A stretch of DNA of 64,000 bases, from NCBI GenBank assembly GCA_014378485.1, contig JACMNO010000030.1:1-64000 (forward strand), in the 5' to 3' direction. How positions within the stretch are numbered: position 1 is the stretch's first letter; every line of letters begins with the position of its first letter. The notes beneath the pieces were generated by a model, which saw nothing but the letters and a program-made list of their open reading frames with translations, was not told where the DNA came from and searched no databases. Of this stretch, positions 1 through 10,512 are shown in pieces. This DNA comes from Bacteroidia bacterium. Lineage in GTDB: Bacteria; Bacteroidota; Bacteroidia; B-17B0; Aurantibacillaceae. The translations under genes and the position numbers were made by a program.

Positions 1-1
1 C

Positions 2-1168
2 ACAGTGGCATCAACAGGCAAAGCGTTATCTGTAGATATTAACGGAGATGTTGTTTTGATACCATCGGCCGCTAACGCCTGGCAACTATTGGGAAACGCA
101 GGTACAACTGCCGGCACTAATTTTTTAGGAACTACAGATGTACAGGATTTGGTTTTTAAAACTAATAATGTTGAACGTGCCCGAATTTTAGCATCTGGAA
201 ATTTTGGAATAGGAACACCGTCTCCTCTTGAAAGACTGCATGTAAATGGCAATATTTTAGCCAATGATGGTGTTTATCCGCAGTCTAGTTTCAACATTGG
301 GTATTCAACCGCTTCGGTTATGTCTGATATTTTTGAGCCATGGACAGATAACGGAATAAAATTTTATGATGGAAACAGTTTTTCACATCTCCATGTTGAG
401 GCTTTAGGTTATTGTGTTCTTCAGGCATACAGTACGGGCGGTTCACCAAAAGGAAATTTAGAAAACACAAGTTACTCCGCATTAATATTTCAGGATAAAG
501 GCGGAAATGTTGGCGTAGGAACAACGGCACCCGCTCCTTCAGCTATAGTTGACATTACCAGCACCAGTGCAGGTTTTGCTATGCCGCGCATGACCACCGT
601 TCAGCGAATTGCTATTGCAGCGCCTATTGCAGGCTTACAAGTGTATGATACAAATCTTAAAGGATTTTATTATTATGATGGCACTAAATGGGACTGTGCA
701 AATAATCCTGCCGGCACTGTTCAATATTTTGCTAACGTCGCAGTTCCAAATGGATATTTAGAATGTAACGGTCAAGGTGTTAGCGCTACCACTTATCCCG
801 AACTATTTGCTGCTGTAGGATACTTGTATGGCGGCGGCGGCGCTACATTTAATGTGCCGGATTTAAGAGGAGAGTTTGTACGAGGTTTGGATATGGGTAA
901 AGGGGTAAATGCCGGCAGAGTTATTGGAACAAATGAAGCGGCTTCAACACACAGAGAATTGGGCGGCACAGGAGGAGTGGGTACAATTAATGATTGGTGG
1001 TCTGATAGTAAATTAAATGTTGTTACAGATGGATTAACCACATCAACACCACCAAGTAATGGAGGACAGTTAGTAAACCCATATATTAATAATCCTGCTA
1101 CTGTTTTAGTATATGAATTTTCACATCGTCCTCGTAATGTGGCGCTGTTACCATGTATCAAATTTTAA
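2..1168 (+). CDS. Surface/tail-fibre-like protein with C-terminal phage tail collar-like domain (5' end probably outside window)
   Basis: Frame is open to the window edge; N-terminal 'FGIGTPSPLERLHVNG' repeat typical of Bacteroidota tail-fibre-like proteins; C-terminal 'GTVQYFANVAVPNGYLECNGQGVSATTYPELFAAVG...FNVPDLRGEFVRGLD' matches the tail collar pattern. Confidence 0.75.
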   Translation, partial: TVASTGKALSVDINGDVVLIPSAANAWQLLGNAGTTAGTNFLGTTDVQDLVFKTNNVERARILASGNFGIGTPSPLERLHVNGNILANDGVYPQSSFNIGYSTASVMSDIFEPWTDNGIKFYDGNSFSHLHVEALGYCVLQAYSTGGSPKGNLENTSYSALIFQDKGGNVGVGTTAPAPSAIVDITSTSAGFAMPRMTTVQRIAIAAPIAGLQVYDTNLKGFYYYDGTKWDCANNPAGTVQYFANVAVPNGYLECNGQGVSATTYPELFAAVGYLYGGGGATFNVPDLRGEFVRGLDMGKGVNAGRVIGTNEAASTHRELGGTGGVGTINDWWSDSKLNVVTDGLTTSTPPSNGGQLVNPYINNPATVLVYEFSHRPRNVALLPCIKF

Positions 1169-1200
1169 AATCGGCAGAACTAATTTTTTGTAAAATATTA

Positions 1201-3507
1201 ATGAAGAAATTTAAACTAAAAATATTTAAACATGCTATCCTGCTTTTTTCAGTGGGAATGTTTCAGTATTCGTACGGTCAATCAGAATTTTATAATAACG
1301 GGAGCGGCATCACTGTTCAAAGTGGCGCATTAATCGCTGTTCAGGGCGAGGTGGTAAACACCAATGCCGGCGTTAATGTTGGTTTAATTGATAACTCGGG
1401 CTTAATTTCGTTTTCAGGAAACTGGACTAATACGTCCGCATCAGGTGCCTTAACGCCCACACTTGGTTCTGTAGATATGGTTGGAGCTAACCAAAGCATA
1501 AATGGATCTCAACCAACCCGTTTTAATAATTTAACATTATTAGGCAGCGGCGTAAAAACATTAAATGTTAATACATACGTCAGCGGAGTAGTAGGAGTTT
1601 TAGCGTTAACTTCCAGACCGTTAGATTTAAACAGCAACACTTTAATTGTTACTAATCCATCTACCGGCGCAATTACCCGAACAACAGGTTACGTTATCAG
1701 CGAAACTGCCCCTTTGCCGGGTTATGGCATTATTCAGTGGAATATTGCAAATAGCGCGGTGGGTAATTATGTTTTTCCTTTTGGTTCATTAGCAGCTAAT
1801 TATATCCCTCTTGCATTAAATATCACAACTCCGGGCGCGCAATCAACAACCGGAGGTATTAGTGCATCCACTTATCCAACAACCACTAATCCGGCAATTA
1901 ATAACAGGCCATTACCAACAAGTGTATTGGATTTGGATAATAATTGTAACACGGAGCATGCTCCAAAAATGTTAGATCGCTTTTGGGTTATCAATACAAA
2001 TAATTACAATGTTAATCCCCTCACGGATAAGCAATTTACTTACATTGAAAATGAGTGGGATTTAACCGCAGGTAGTACAAATATGATTACTGAAAGTAAT
2101 TTGCAAGCCTGGCATTACAATTCAGGATGGAGTAATTTACCAAGTTTAAACAATAGCACTAGCAACAATCAAAACTTAGCGGCTAATTTAAATTATGGTG
2201 TATTTACACTTGGAGAGTATAAGCAATTAAGTATGCAACTATTAGATGTGGATAGTGTTGTTTGCTTTGGCGAAAGTAACGGATTAATTCAAGTAACTTC
2301 AAACCAGGGTTATGGCATTAATGGTTATTATTGGAATGGTTCAGCAAGCCCGGACACTATAAGAACAAATCTTACCGCAGGAACTTATACCATTATTGCA
2401 GAAGACATTATGGGCTGCAGAGATACAGTTAATACAATTAATGTATTTCAACCCGCACAACTATTTTTAACTATAACATCTAATGATTATTCTATTTGTA
2501 AAAATAATCCTATAGTTTTAACTTCCCAGTTTTCAGGTGGTATTAAGCCTTATACAGTGAATTGGAGTAATGGCGCTTCTAATACAAGTGTAACCACTTC
2601 TTCTTTAACTCAAAATCAGATCCCGCAAACATCAACAAGTTATTGGTCGGTGTTAACCGACAAAAATAATTGCATTGTAAAATCAGACACCATTGATGTC
2701 AATGTGAACGCGCTTCCGAATATTGATTTTAAGGCAGATAAAGTTGAAGGTTGTCAACCTTTGAAGATAAACTTCACGAACTTATCTGCTGCCACACCGA
2801 GTATTACCTCATGGCTATGGAATTTTGGCAATGGAAATGTTTCTAATGATAATTCAGCAAGCTATACTTATTACACATCAGGCACTTTCAGTATCAGTTT
2901 GAAAGCAACTTCTGATAGTGGTTGTATCAATACACTCACAAAACCGAATTATATTTTGGTGCATCCAAAGCCTGTTGCAGATTTTTATTATACTCCGGCA
3001 GGTGCAAATATAGATGTTTTAAATCCAGAGGTTTCGTTTCATAATACTTCATTTTTAGATGATGATAGATTTTGGGACTTTGGTGATGGCCTTACAATGC
3101 TGTCTGAACAAAATCCAAATCATGTTTATGCTGATACAGGCTTATATAATATCACTCTTATCGTGTCAACCACATTTGGTTGTTTCGACACTATTTCTTT
3201 ACCTCTAAAGGTTAATGAAATAACTACGTTATATATTCCTAATGCGTTTACGCCCAATGGAAATGGCACTAATGATGTGTTTACGCCGGTTGGACTCGAG
3301 CTTCATGAATTTAATATGATGATATTTAACCGGTGGGGAGAAAAGCTATTTGAATCAGCTACATTAAACCAAGGTTGGGATGGAAAATATGGAGGCGTTT
3401 TGTGTAAACCTGATGTATATGTATATAAAGTTACATACAAAGAAGCAAAGGGCTCAACTAAACTTCAGGAAAAAACAAAATTTGGACATGTTACGCTAAT
3501 TAAATAA
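1201..3507 (+). CDS. PKD-domain protein with gliding motility-associated (CHU_C type) C-terminus, T9SS-type secreted protein
   Basis: Signal peptide after ATG at 1201 (MKKFKLKIFKHAILLFSVG); PKD-like 'WDFGDGLTMLSEQNPNHVYADTGLYNITL'; C-terminal 'IPNAFTPNGNGTNDVFTPVGLELHEFNMMIFNRWGEKLFES...GWDGKYGG'. Confidence 0.88.
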   Translation: MKKFKLKIFKHAILLFSVGMFQYSYGQSEFYNNGSGITVQSGALIAVQGEVVNTNAGVNVGLIDNSGLISFSGNWTNTSASGALTPTLGSVDMVGANQSINGSQPTRFNNLTLLGSGVKTLNVNTYVSGVVGVLALTSRPLDLNSNTLIVTNPSTGAITRTTGYVISETAPLPGYGIIQWNIANSAVGNYVFPFGSLAANYIPLALNITTPGAQSTTGGISASTYPTTTNPAINNRPLPTSVLDLDNNCNTEHAPKMLDRFWVINTNNYNVNPLTDKQFTYIENEWDLTAGSTNMITESNLQAWHYNSGWSNLPSLNNSTSNNQNLAANLNYGVFTLGEYKQLSMQLLDVDSVVCFGESNGLIQVTSNQGYGINGYYWNGSASPDTIRTNLTAGTYTIIAEDIMGCRDTVNTINVFQPAQLFLTITSNDYSICKNNPIVLTSQFSGGIKPYTVNWSNGASNTSVTTSSLTQNQIPQTSTSYWSVLTDKNNCIVKSDTIDVNVNALPNIDFKADKVEGCQPLKINFTNLSAATPSITSWLWNFGNGNVSNDNSASYTYYTSGTFSISLKATSDSGCINTLTKPNYILVHPKPVADFYYTPAGANIDVLNPEVSFHNTSFLDDDRFWDFGDGLTMLSEQNPNHVYADTGLYNITLIVSTTFGCFDTISLPLKVNEITTLYIPNAFTPNGNGTNDVFTPVGLELHEFNMMIFNRWGEKLFESATLNQGWDGKYGGVLCKPDVYVYKVTYKEAKGSTKLQEKTKFGHVTLIK

Positions 3508-3594
3508 AGGGAGTTAGTTTAGTTTTTTTTATTTAGCATGCACGCCTAAACTTTAAGTAATAAAAACATTACTTTTATGTTTAATTTTACTTTA

Positions 3595-4794
3595 ATGAAA
3601 CCAGATACTCACTCTACAGAATCTCCTACATCTACGGCCGTTTTAATTGGTGTTATTAATAAAAGACAAAATGAAGCTTTGGCTTTTGAGTATTTAGATG
3701 AGTTGGCTTTTTTAGCTGAAACCTATGGTGTAGAAACTAAAAAAACTTTCACTCAAAAACTGGAAAAACCTGATAAAGCTACTTTTATTGGAAAAGGAAA
3801 ATTAAAGGATGTTAAAACTTTTATTTTAGAGAACAAAATTCCGGTGGTGATCTTCGATGATGAATTGTCACCTTCTCAACAACGTAATTTAGAAAAAGAA
3901 TTAGGAGCAAAAATTTTAGACCGTACCACACTTATTTTGGAAATATTTTCACAACGTGCTCAAACGGCTCATGCCAAAACACAGGTCCAGTTGGCGCAGT
4001 ATCAATATTTATTACCGCGCTTAACCGGTATGTGGACCCACTTGGAACGTCAGCGTGGAGGAACAGGAACCCGCGGTGGAGCAGGGGAGAAGGAGATTGA
4101 AACAGATCGCCGGATTGCGCGTGATAAAATTGCGCAGTTAAAAGAAGATCTGAAAATCATTGATAAGCAAATGGCAACGCAGCGAAAAAACCGTGGAGAA
4201 TTTGTTCGTGTTGCTTTAGTGGGTTATACCAATGCCGGTAAATCCACCATCATGAACATGATCAGTAAAAGCGAAGTGTTTGCTGAAAATAAATTGTTTG
4301 CCACAGTGGATACTACGGTAAGAAAAGTAACCATTGATAATCTATTTTTCTTATTAACAGATACAGTTGGATTTATTAGGAAATTACCGACACAATTAGT
4401 GGAAAGTTTTAAAAGCACTCTAGATGAAGTACGCGAAGCAGATATTCTTTTACATGTAGTTGATATTTCACATCCTAATTTCGAAGATCATATTAATGTG
4501 GTTCGCCAAACGCTGATTGATATAGGTGCCGGAGACAAAGAAACTATTTTGGTCTTTAATAAGATTGATGCCTTCAAGTACATAAAAAAAGATGAGGACG
4601 ATTTGACACCTGTTACTAAAGAGAATTTATCATTGGAAGAGTTACAAAAAACCTGGATGACAAATCTTGATCAGACCTGCGTTTACATCAGCGCTAAAAA
4701 CAAAGAGAATATTGCTGACTTTAAAAAACTGGTTTACGATACCGTGAAGAAAGTGCATGTGATTCGCTTTCCTTATAATAATTTGTTTTATTAA
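3595..4794 (+). CDS. hflX: GTPase HflX
   Basis: 'GTGTRGGAGEKEIETDRR' and G motifs 'VGYTNAGKST', 'DTVGFIRKLP', 'NKID'; ATG at 3595 preferred over 3577. Confidence 0.95.
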   Translation: MKPDTHSTESPTSTAVLIGVINKRQNEALAFEYLDELAFLAETYGVETKKTFTQKLEKPDKATFIGKGKLKDVKTFILENKIPVVIFDDELSPSQQRNLEKELGAKILDRTTLILEIFSQRAQTAHAKTQVQLAQYQYLLPRLTGMWTHLERQRGGTGTRGGAGEKEIETDRRIARDKIAQLKEDLKIIDKQMATQRKNRGEFVRVALVGYTNAGKSTIMNMISKSEVFAENKLFATVDTTVRKVTIDNLFFLLTDTVGFIRKLPTQLVESFKSTLDEVREADILLHVVDISHPNFEDHINVVRQTLIDIGAGDKETILVFNKIDAFKYIKKDEDDLTPVTKENLSLEELQKTWMTNLDQTCVYISAKNKENIADFKKLVYDTVKKVHVIRFPYNNLFY

Positions 4795-4833
4795 GTAATT
4801 CTTAAAATTCAAACCTAAATTAAATTTCAAAGT

Positions 4834-5595
4834 TTATTTAAACTTGATATTTGATTTAATAATTCCATATCCTGTCCTGAAGTTATAGGACTTGCCATTT
4901 ATTGTTTGAATATTATTTTTATAAAAATTAATTACTAATGAGACATTTGTATTCACTCCAATAATTCCCAAATCAGTACTTGTGAAATTTAAAGATGTAG
5001 GTGATCCGGTTATATTTTGGATAGATGTATTGGCTACCGGATTGGTAGATGTTACAAAATAGGTTTCTATTTCATCAGAGCCACTATAATTAGTTAGTGG
5101 AATTGAAATATTTCCTGAGACAACAAAAGAATCGGCTATGGCCGTATATCCTGTATAAACAGGATAAGGATTGGTATTTGAAAAGCTGAAACCCGGAACA
5201 GCCGTTGTGCCTAAAATAATCCAGTTAAGCGGTGTATTATAAGTAGATGAAGTACTATCTCCAAAGAAGTTAGAAACCGAATAGGCATTTTTTTGAAATA
5301 AAGTTCCGTTTAAATTAACCGAGCCCATATCTTGCAAGGAGCCAGCCGTAGGGCTATTATTTATCAGTGCGGCATTTGATGCGTAAGCCGTGCTGAAATT
5401 GCCGAAAGAACTCACCAGAGTAGATGTGATAATGGCTTGTTTTCTGCTGCCAAACACGGCATAGTTTCCTGTTTGTGTAACTGGGGCAGTAATGTTATTT
5501 GGTTCAGGAGAAGAATTATCTTTTTTCTTACAGGAATTAAAAATCAGAAAAAATGAAGTGATTATTATTAAAGGAATTATTGATTTTGTTTTCAT
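4834..5595 (-). CDS. Hypothetical lipoprotein
   Basis: ORF with lipoprotein-type N-terminus MKTKSIIPLIIITSFFLIFNSCKKK. Confidence 0.7.
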   Translation of the reverse strand: MKTKSIIPLIIITSFFLIFNSCKKKDNSSPEPNNITAPVTQTGNYAVFGSRKQAIITSTLVSSFGNFSTAYASNAALINNSPTAGSLQDMGSVNLNGTLFQKNAYSVSNFFGDSTSSTYNTPLNWIILGTTAVPGFSFSNTNPYPVYTGYTAIADSFVVSGNISIPLTNYSGSDEIETYFVTSTNPVANTSIQNITGSPTSLNFTSTDLGIIGVNTNVSLVINFYKNNIQTINGKSYNFRTGYGIIKSNIKFK

Positions 5596-5707
5596 AAAGT
5601 ATTATTAAGTTAAATTCAAATGAAAGTTTATTTTTTAAATTTTGCACTACCGATAAAGCAGTTTACAGTACATTTTAATTCTCTTTAACATAAAGATATA
5701 ATTATTT

Positions 5708-6934
5708 TTATTTCCTGGAAAGCAATTCACTGATTAACTCTTCTGTTTTTTGAGTATAATCCTCATATGCCTTACCGGTAGCAGGACCACTAAATCCGGT
5801 GTAAACCGTTTTGACTTTATGTTGTTTGTCTAAAATAATAGTGGTTGGAAAAGCCATCACCTTATTTAAAAACGGTAAACTTTCAGAAGCTTTTTCTTTT
5901 CCGGTGAATCCGGTAAGTAAAATATCATAACCAATATCAAAACGTTTGGTCAGGCGCGTTAAATTTGTTTTCGCACGTTCTTTATCGGCTGTTCTTTCAT
6001 AAGCCAAAGCAATAATTTCCAAACCTTTTTTATTGTATTTTTTATACACTTCAGAAAGGTAGGCACTTTCGTCCATACAGTTCGGACACCAGCTTCCCAT
6101 TACTTGTATAATGACTACCTTATCTTTGAACTTTGCATCATCCAGACTTATCTTTTGATCTTTGATATTGTAGAAGGAAAAATTTATTTTTTTAGTTGAA
6201 TCTTTTAAATATGTTAGACTCTCCGGATTTTGTAGCTTAAATGAATCGTTGCGTTTGCCCATCCAACTCTCATGCCATGTAGAGCCTGAATAAAAATCGG
6301 CTTTATTGATATCCTCTCCATTATTTTCTGCAACAAATAAAAAGGCATGGGAACCATCAAAGCAACTTAAATACATCATTCCATTATGTATCATGCCCTC
6401 TAAATAACGGTAATCTCCTGTTTCGGTTAAGAAAGTACCATCTACATAAGCGCTTTCGTTTTTATGTTTAAATAATCCAATGGCTTTAGAGCTATCAGCG
6501 GATCCAGGACTAAAAGTTACTTCCCATTTACCTTCATAAAGTTTGTCCGGTTTTCCCGGTACATATAAAAAACGCATACTGTTGCCGTATTTGGCAGTAA
6601 AAGCGATGGTCTTATTTTCTTTTTTGGTATGGTTAATCCAAACTCCGGTTAAAATGCTATCCCCAATAATCTTTGTTTTGAATTCCGTATCAAAAACAGG
6701 CATCTTAAAATTGAAGGAATCTTTTTTAAGAATTGTTTCATTTACTACAATACGCTCCTGTGCGTTATGAATAATTAATTGATATTTTCCCTTTACAGTT
6801 TTAATTTCAAAATTAAAAGGGAGTTCGGTGCGTTCGTTTGGATTTAAAAAAAGTACGCCACGCCATATTCCGGATTTAAGTTGCGCTGAACAAATAAAAG
6901 ATGTAAGAAGAAGGAAAAGGACAAAGGGTTTCAT
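5708..6934 (-). CDS. TlpA-like thioredoxin-family protein
   Basis: Signal peptide; 'VVIIQVMGSWCPNCMDESAYLSEVYKKYNKKGLEIIALAYE' with a CPNC redox motif. Confidence 0.85.
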   Translation of the reverse strand: MKPFVLFLLLTSFICSAQLKSGIWRGVLFLNPNERTELPFNFEIKTVKGKYQLIIHNAQERIVVNETILKKDSFNFKMPVFDTEFKTKIIGDSILTGVWINHTKKENKTIAFTAKYGNSMRFLYVPGKPDKLYEGKWEVTFSPGSADSSKAIGLFKHKNESAYVDGTFLTETGDYRYLEGMIHNGMMYLSCFDGSHAFLFVAENNGEDINKADFYSGSTWHESWMGKRNDSFKLQNPESLTYLKDSTKKINFSFYNIKDQKISLDDAKFKDKVVIIQVMGSWCPNCMDESAYLSEVYKKYNKKGLEIIALAYERTADKERAKTNLTRLTKRFDIGYDILLTGFTGKEKASESLPFLNKVMAFPTTIILDKQHKVKTVYTGFSGPATGKAYEDYTQKTEELISELLSRK

Positions 6935-6969
6935 AATGCTAATTAAAAAGTATTTTTTGATAAAACCTA

Positions 6970-9903
6970 TTATCTTGCTTCAATTTCATCAATAAAAATA
7001 AACGCATCGCCACCTTTTCCTGCATGCCAGTCTGGTAATCTACCAAAATTAGTCGCTTTTACTTTTATAAACCTTGCAGCAATTTTAGTGGGATTTTTTT
7101 TATAGAAAGTCCGCATCTGTAAATTGTAATCATCAGCGGCTATACCATTTTCAATTTCACCAAATGGAATATAGTTTGTTCCGTCTTCAGAAATAAAATA
7201 CTCTACCTGCTTCGGGTAAAGAATCCAGGAACGGGTATCCTGCAAAAAACTGGTATTCATAAATTGAATGGATGTTACTTTTCCTAAATCAATGATGCAA
7301 TTAAAATCCTGTCCCTGATAACCCTGCCAACCACCGCTCCTCCAATTTGTAGTGCCGTGTTGTCCATCAATAATTCCATCATCACCTCCTGCATCATATT
7401 GTTTTGAATAATTACTTTGGATGCTGATCTTCCAGTTATTTGGTTTTTTATATACAAGTGCAGTGGTAGTGCTGCTCATGTCGTTTTTAATAAATGCTTT
7501 TGCTTTGATGGTGGTTGATGAATCACAATTAAAAGGCGAGGTATAAATTTTTGAATTTTGTCTTGGCTCAGAACCATCCAGGGTATAGATCAGACTTACT
7601 TTACTGTCATCATGTTCTATACTAATGGTCTTGGTTTTTTCTGTTATCTTGATAGGAGAATTAATAATTGGCGCTGCAATGATTGGTTTGTCAGTAATGA
7701 AACTGAGAGGCCTTAAAGATTCCGATTTTCCGAACATATTTTTGTCATCTAATTTATCCTGCATCATGAACTCAATTTTTCCGCCATTCATGATAGCACT
7801 GTGAGATAAAGCAGAGCTGTTATTTACCTTTCCGTTTAGTGTAGAGGATTGTATGTATTGAAATGTTGAAGATGAATTTTGTTTGCTGATCTCAAAATTC
7901 TTTCCATTCTCTAAATGAATTTTAACATTATCAAATAATGGGGAGCCAATCGTATATTCTGGTTTCCCCGGACACACCTGATAAAAACCAATAGAGCTTA
8001 AAACGTACCAGGCACTCATTTGTCCGCAATCTTCGTTGCCAATCAAACCAACGGGATTATTTTTATAGAATTCTGTCAGAATCCGGTAAACTTTTTCCTG
8101 TGTTTTATATGGCTTGCCTATGTAATTATATAAATAGGCCATATGGTGACTTGGTTCATTGCCATGCGCGTATTGCCCGATCAGTCCTGTTATATCGGCT
8201 TGCGTTCTGCCTTCTGTAGTGCTATTAGCAGAAAATAATTCATCTAGCTTTTGTGCCATTTTATTTTCGCTACCTAATAAATTAATTAACCCCGAAATAT
8301 CCTGCGGTACAAAAAAACTATACTGCCAACTGTTGGCTTCTGTAAAATGATTATTGACTTCTCTGGGTTCAAACGGAGACAACCAATTACCATTTTTTCG
8401 AGGCCGCATAAAACCTGTTTTTTTGTCAAATATATTTTTGTATGCCTGTGCACGTTTTATGAATAGATCGTAATCGTTTTTTTTATTAAGTTTTTTAGCG
8501 ACTTGGGCGATACACCAATTGTCGTAAGCATACTCTAAAGTCTTGGATACACTTTCGGCTTCATCCTCTATTTGCAAATAATTGTTTTGATTAAATACGG
8601 GAATGCCAAGGTTAGTATAATTCGATGCTGCAACCATAGCGTCATAAAGCGCACTCTTATCAAACCCTTTTATGTTTTTGGTGATAGCATCAGCGATTAC
8701 CGAAACGCTATGAAAAGCGATCATACAGTTGGTTTCATTAGCGGAAAGTTCCCACATTGGCAAGCGCCCGCTTTCTTTATATTGTTGTAAAAAAGAATTA
8801 ATGATATCAGCTGTTCTTTTCTGCTCCACTATCGTAAATAGCGGATGTAACGCCCTGAAAGTGTCCCACAAAGAAAATATTGTGTAAGGCGTAAAACCGT
8901 TAGCCTGATGTAATTTTTTATCACGACCCCTGTATTTTCCATCCACGTCTCCGGCTAAGGAGGGGTGAATAAAACAATGATATAAAGCTGTATAGAAAAT
9001 GGTTAATTTTTCAGGATCTTTACTTTGAACATCAATTTTTGACAATTCTTTTTCCCAACTTTTTTCTGCGTCCTGCTTGTATTTTTCAAAGTCCCAGTGC
9101 CTTGCCTCAGCTGCTAAATTTTTTATAGCGCCATCAATGCCCGTCTGTGAGATTCCAACTTTAATCATCAATGGTTTACCGTCACTGATGTTAAACTGGA
9201 GTACCGCCGCCTCAGTTTTTTCCAATTCTTCATTTGGTTTTTTGATTGAAGCATGAATCGTGCTGATGGTTTTAACGGCAATGGGTTTGTTGAACTTCAT
9301 CACAAAATACACATGTTGTTCGTTGGCCCATCCTTCGCTCACCCTTGAACCAACAACCGTGACACTGTCTATTATTTTAAAAGTGCTTGTTAATGTTTTG
9401 TCACGATGTAAAAGATCGATCACGATTGTTCCGGTATCACCTTTAGGAAATGTGTATTGATGAATCCCAACTCTTTGAGTAACGGTTAATTTCACATCAA
9501 TCTTATTTTCCAATTGTACCTGGTAAAATCCTGCGCTTGCTTTTTCTTTTGAGTGTGAAAATTTTGTGGCATACTCTTGCTTTTTGAATCCGGTCTCTCC
9601 AATGGTTGGCATAATTAAAATGTCGCCGTAATCACTCACTCCTGTTCCGCTTAAGTGCGTATGGGAAAAACCATAAATGATAGAATCCGAATAATGGTAT
9701 CCCGCGCATCCTTCCCAATTGCCATCTATGCGTGTATCGGGACTTAATTGAACCATTCCAAACGGAAGAACTGCTCCCGGGAATGTATGTCCGGCACCAC
9801 CTGTACCTATAAAGGGATTAACGTACGGCGCACATTTTGTTTGAGAAAAAAGACATTGAACCTGAATAAAAAAAACAAGATATAAAATAAAAAAGGCTTT
9901 CAT
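6970..9903 (-). CDS. GH92 family alpha-mannosidase-like glycosidase with C-terminal chitobiase-like and F5/8 type C-like regions
   Basis: 'YVNPFIGTGGAGHTFPGAVLPFGMVQLSPDTR...GCAGYHYSDSIIYGFSHTHLSGTGVSDYGD' is the GH92 N-terminal signature; 'GNEPSHHMAYLYNYIGKPYKTQEKVYRIL'; signal peptide. Confidence 0.93.
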   Translation of the reverse strand: MKAFFILYLVFFIQVQCLFSQTKCAPYVNPFIGTGGAGHTFPGAVLPFGMVQLSPDTRIDGNWEGCAGYHYSDSIIYGFSHTHLSGTGVSDYGDILIMPTIGETGFKKQEYATKFSHSKEKASAGFYQVQLENKIDVKLTVTQRVGIHQYTFPKGDTGTIVIDLLHRDKTLTSTFKIIDSVTVVGSRVSEGWANEQHVYFVMKFNKPIAVKTISTIHASIKKPNEELEKTEAAVLQFNISDGKPLMIKVGISQTGIDGAIKNLAAEARHWDFEKYKQDAEKSWEKELSKIDVQSKDPEKLTIFYTALYHCFIHPSLAGDVDGKYRGRDKKLHQANGFTPYTIFSLWDTFRALHPLFTIVEQKRTADIINSFLQQYKESGRLPMWELSANETNCMIAFHSVSVIADAITKNIKGFDKSALYDAMVAASNYTNLGIPVFNQNNYLQIEDEAESVSKTLEYAYDNWCIAQVAKKLNKKNDYDLFIKRAQAYKNIFDKKTGFMRPRKNGNWLSPFEPREVNNHFTEANSWQYSFFVPQDISGLINLLGSENKMAQKLDELFSANSTTEGRTQADITGLIGQYAHGNEPSHHMAYLYNYIGKPYKTQEKVYRILTEFYKNNPVGLIGNEDCGQMSAWYVLSSIGFYQVCPGKPEYTIGSPLFDNVKIHLENGKNFEISKQNSSSTFQYIQSSTLNGKVNNSSALSHSAIMNGGKIEFMMQDKLDDKNMFGKSESLRPLSFITDKPIIAAPIINSPIKITEKTKTISIEHDDSKVSLIYTLDGSEPRQNSKIYTSPFNCDSSTTIKAKAFIKNDMSSTTTALVYKKPNNWKISIQSNYSKQYDAGGDDGIIDGQHGTTNWRSGGWQGYQGQDFNCIIDLGKVTSIQFMNTSFLQDTRSWILYPKQVEYFISEDGTNYIPFGEIENGIAADDYNLQMRTFYKKNPTKIAARFIKVKATNFGRLPDWHAGKGGDAFIFIDEIEAR

Positions 9904-10039
9904 AAAGTTAAACTATATACACTTTAAAAATACTGTTTTATTAGAGTTTACAAACTATTAATGCGACAATTTCCTTGTAGAATATAGATTCTAAACAGCT
10001 TATTGTAGTGTCTACAACATAAAGTTTACGTAACAGTTT

Positions 10040-10489
10040 TTATTCTTCTTCATCAACGTAAAGCGCCAATAATTCTTTTGGATAATCATCTTTTAAAATG
10101 TACACTCCTGTCATAGGGTTAACTACTTCTCGTATACTTTTTAATTGCACATAAAATGTAAAACCATTTTTTGTTTCTTTCTTCTCTGTTTTATTAATCG
10201 CTTTTTTAGAGAAGGGCAGTAAAGTAATAACACCACTATCTAAAGTGCATTCCAATACTGTCATATCAGGAATTTCAAAACTGAATTCATCATCATTGGG
10301 ATATAAACCGTTTAATAAATAAGTGGTGTTATTAATGACTTTGAAGTTGGTGACATTTCCCTGAACTTCAAATTCATCTTCCCACAAATATTTAATATTG
10401 TCTTCTGTTTCTTCACCTTCATTCTCTTTATCGGCATAGGCCTGGTTAAACTTTGAGTTAACGAGTTTAACATTGATTGTTACTTCCAT
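10040..10489 (-). CDS. Hypothetical protein
   Basis: 149-aa ORF between codirectional genes, acidic C-terminus; no family recognised. Confidence 0.6.
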   Translation of the reverse strand: MEVTINVKLVNSKFNQAYADKENEGEETEDNIKYLWEDEFEVQGNVTNFKVINNTTYLLNGLYPNDDEFSFEIPDMTVLECTLDSGVITLLPFSKKAINKTEKKETKNGFTFYVQLKSIREVVNPMTGVYILKDDYPKELLALYVDEEE

Positions 10490-10512
10490 TTTTTATTTTT
10501 AATTGTGTTGTT

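Noticed and set aside
793-1161. 122-aa minus-strand ORF
   Set aside because: Antisense to the tail collar coding region, no recognisable family.
10003-10017. Small hairpin TTGTAG TGT CTACAA between the GH92 gene and the 149-aa ORF
   Set aside because: Stem of only 6 AT-rich pairs without a clear T-tract; insufficient for a terminator call.
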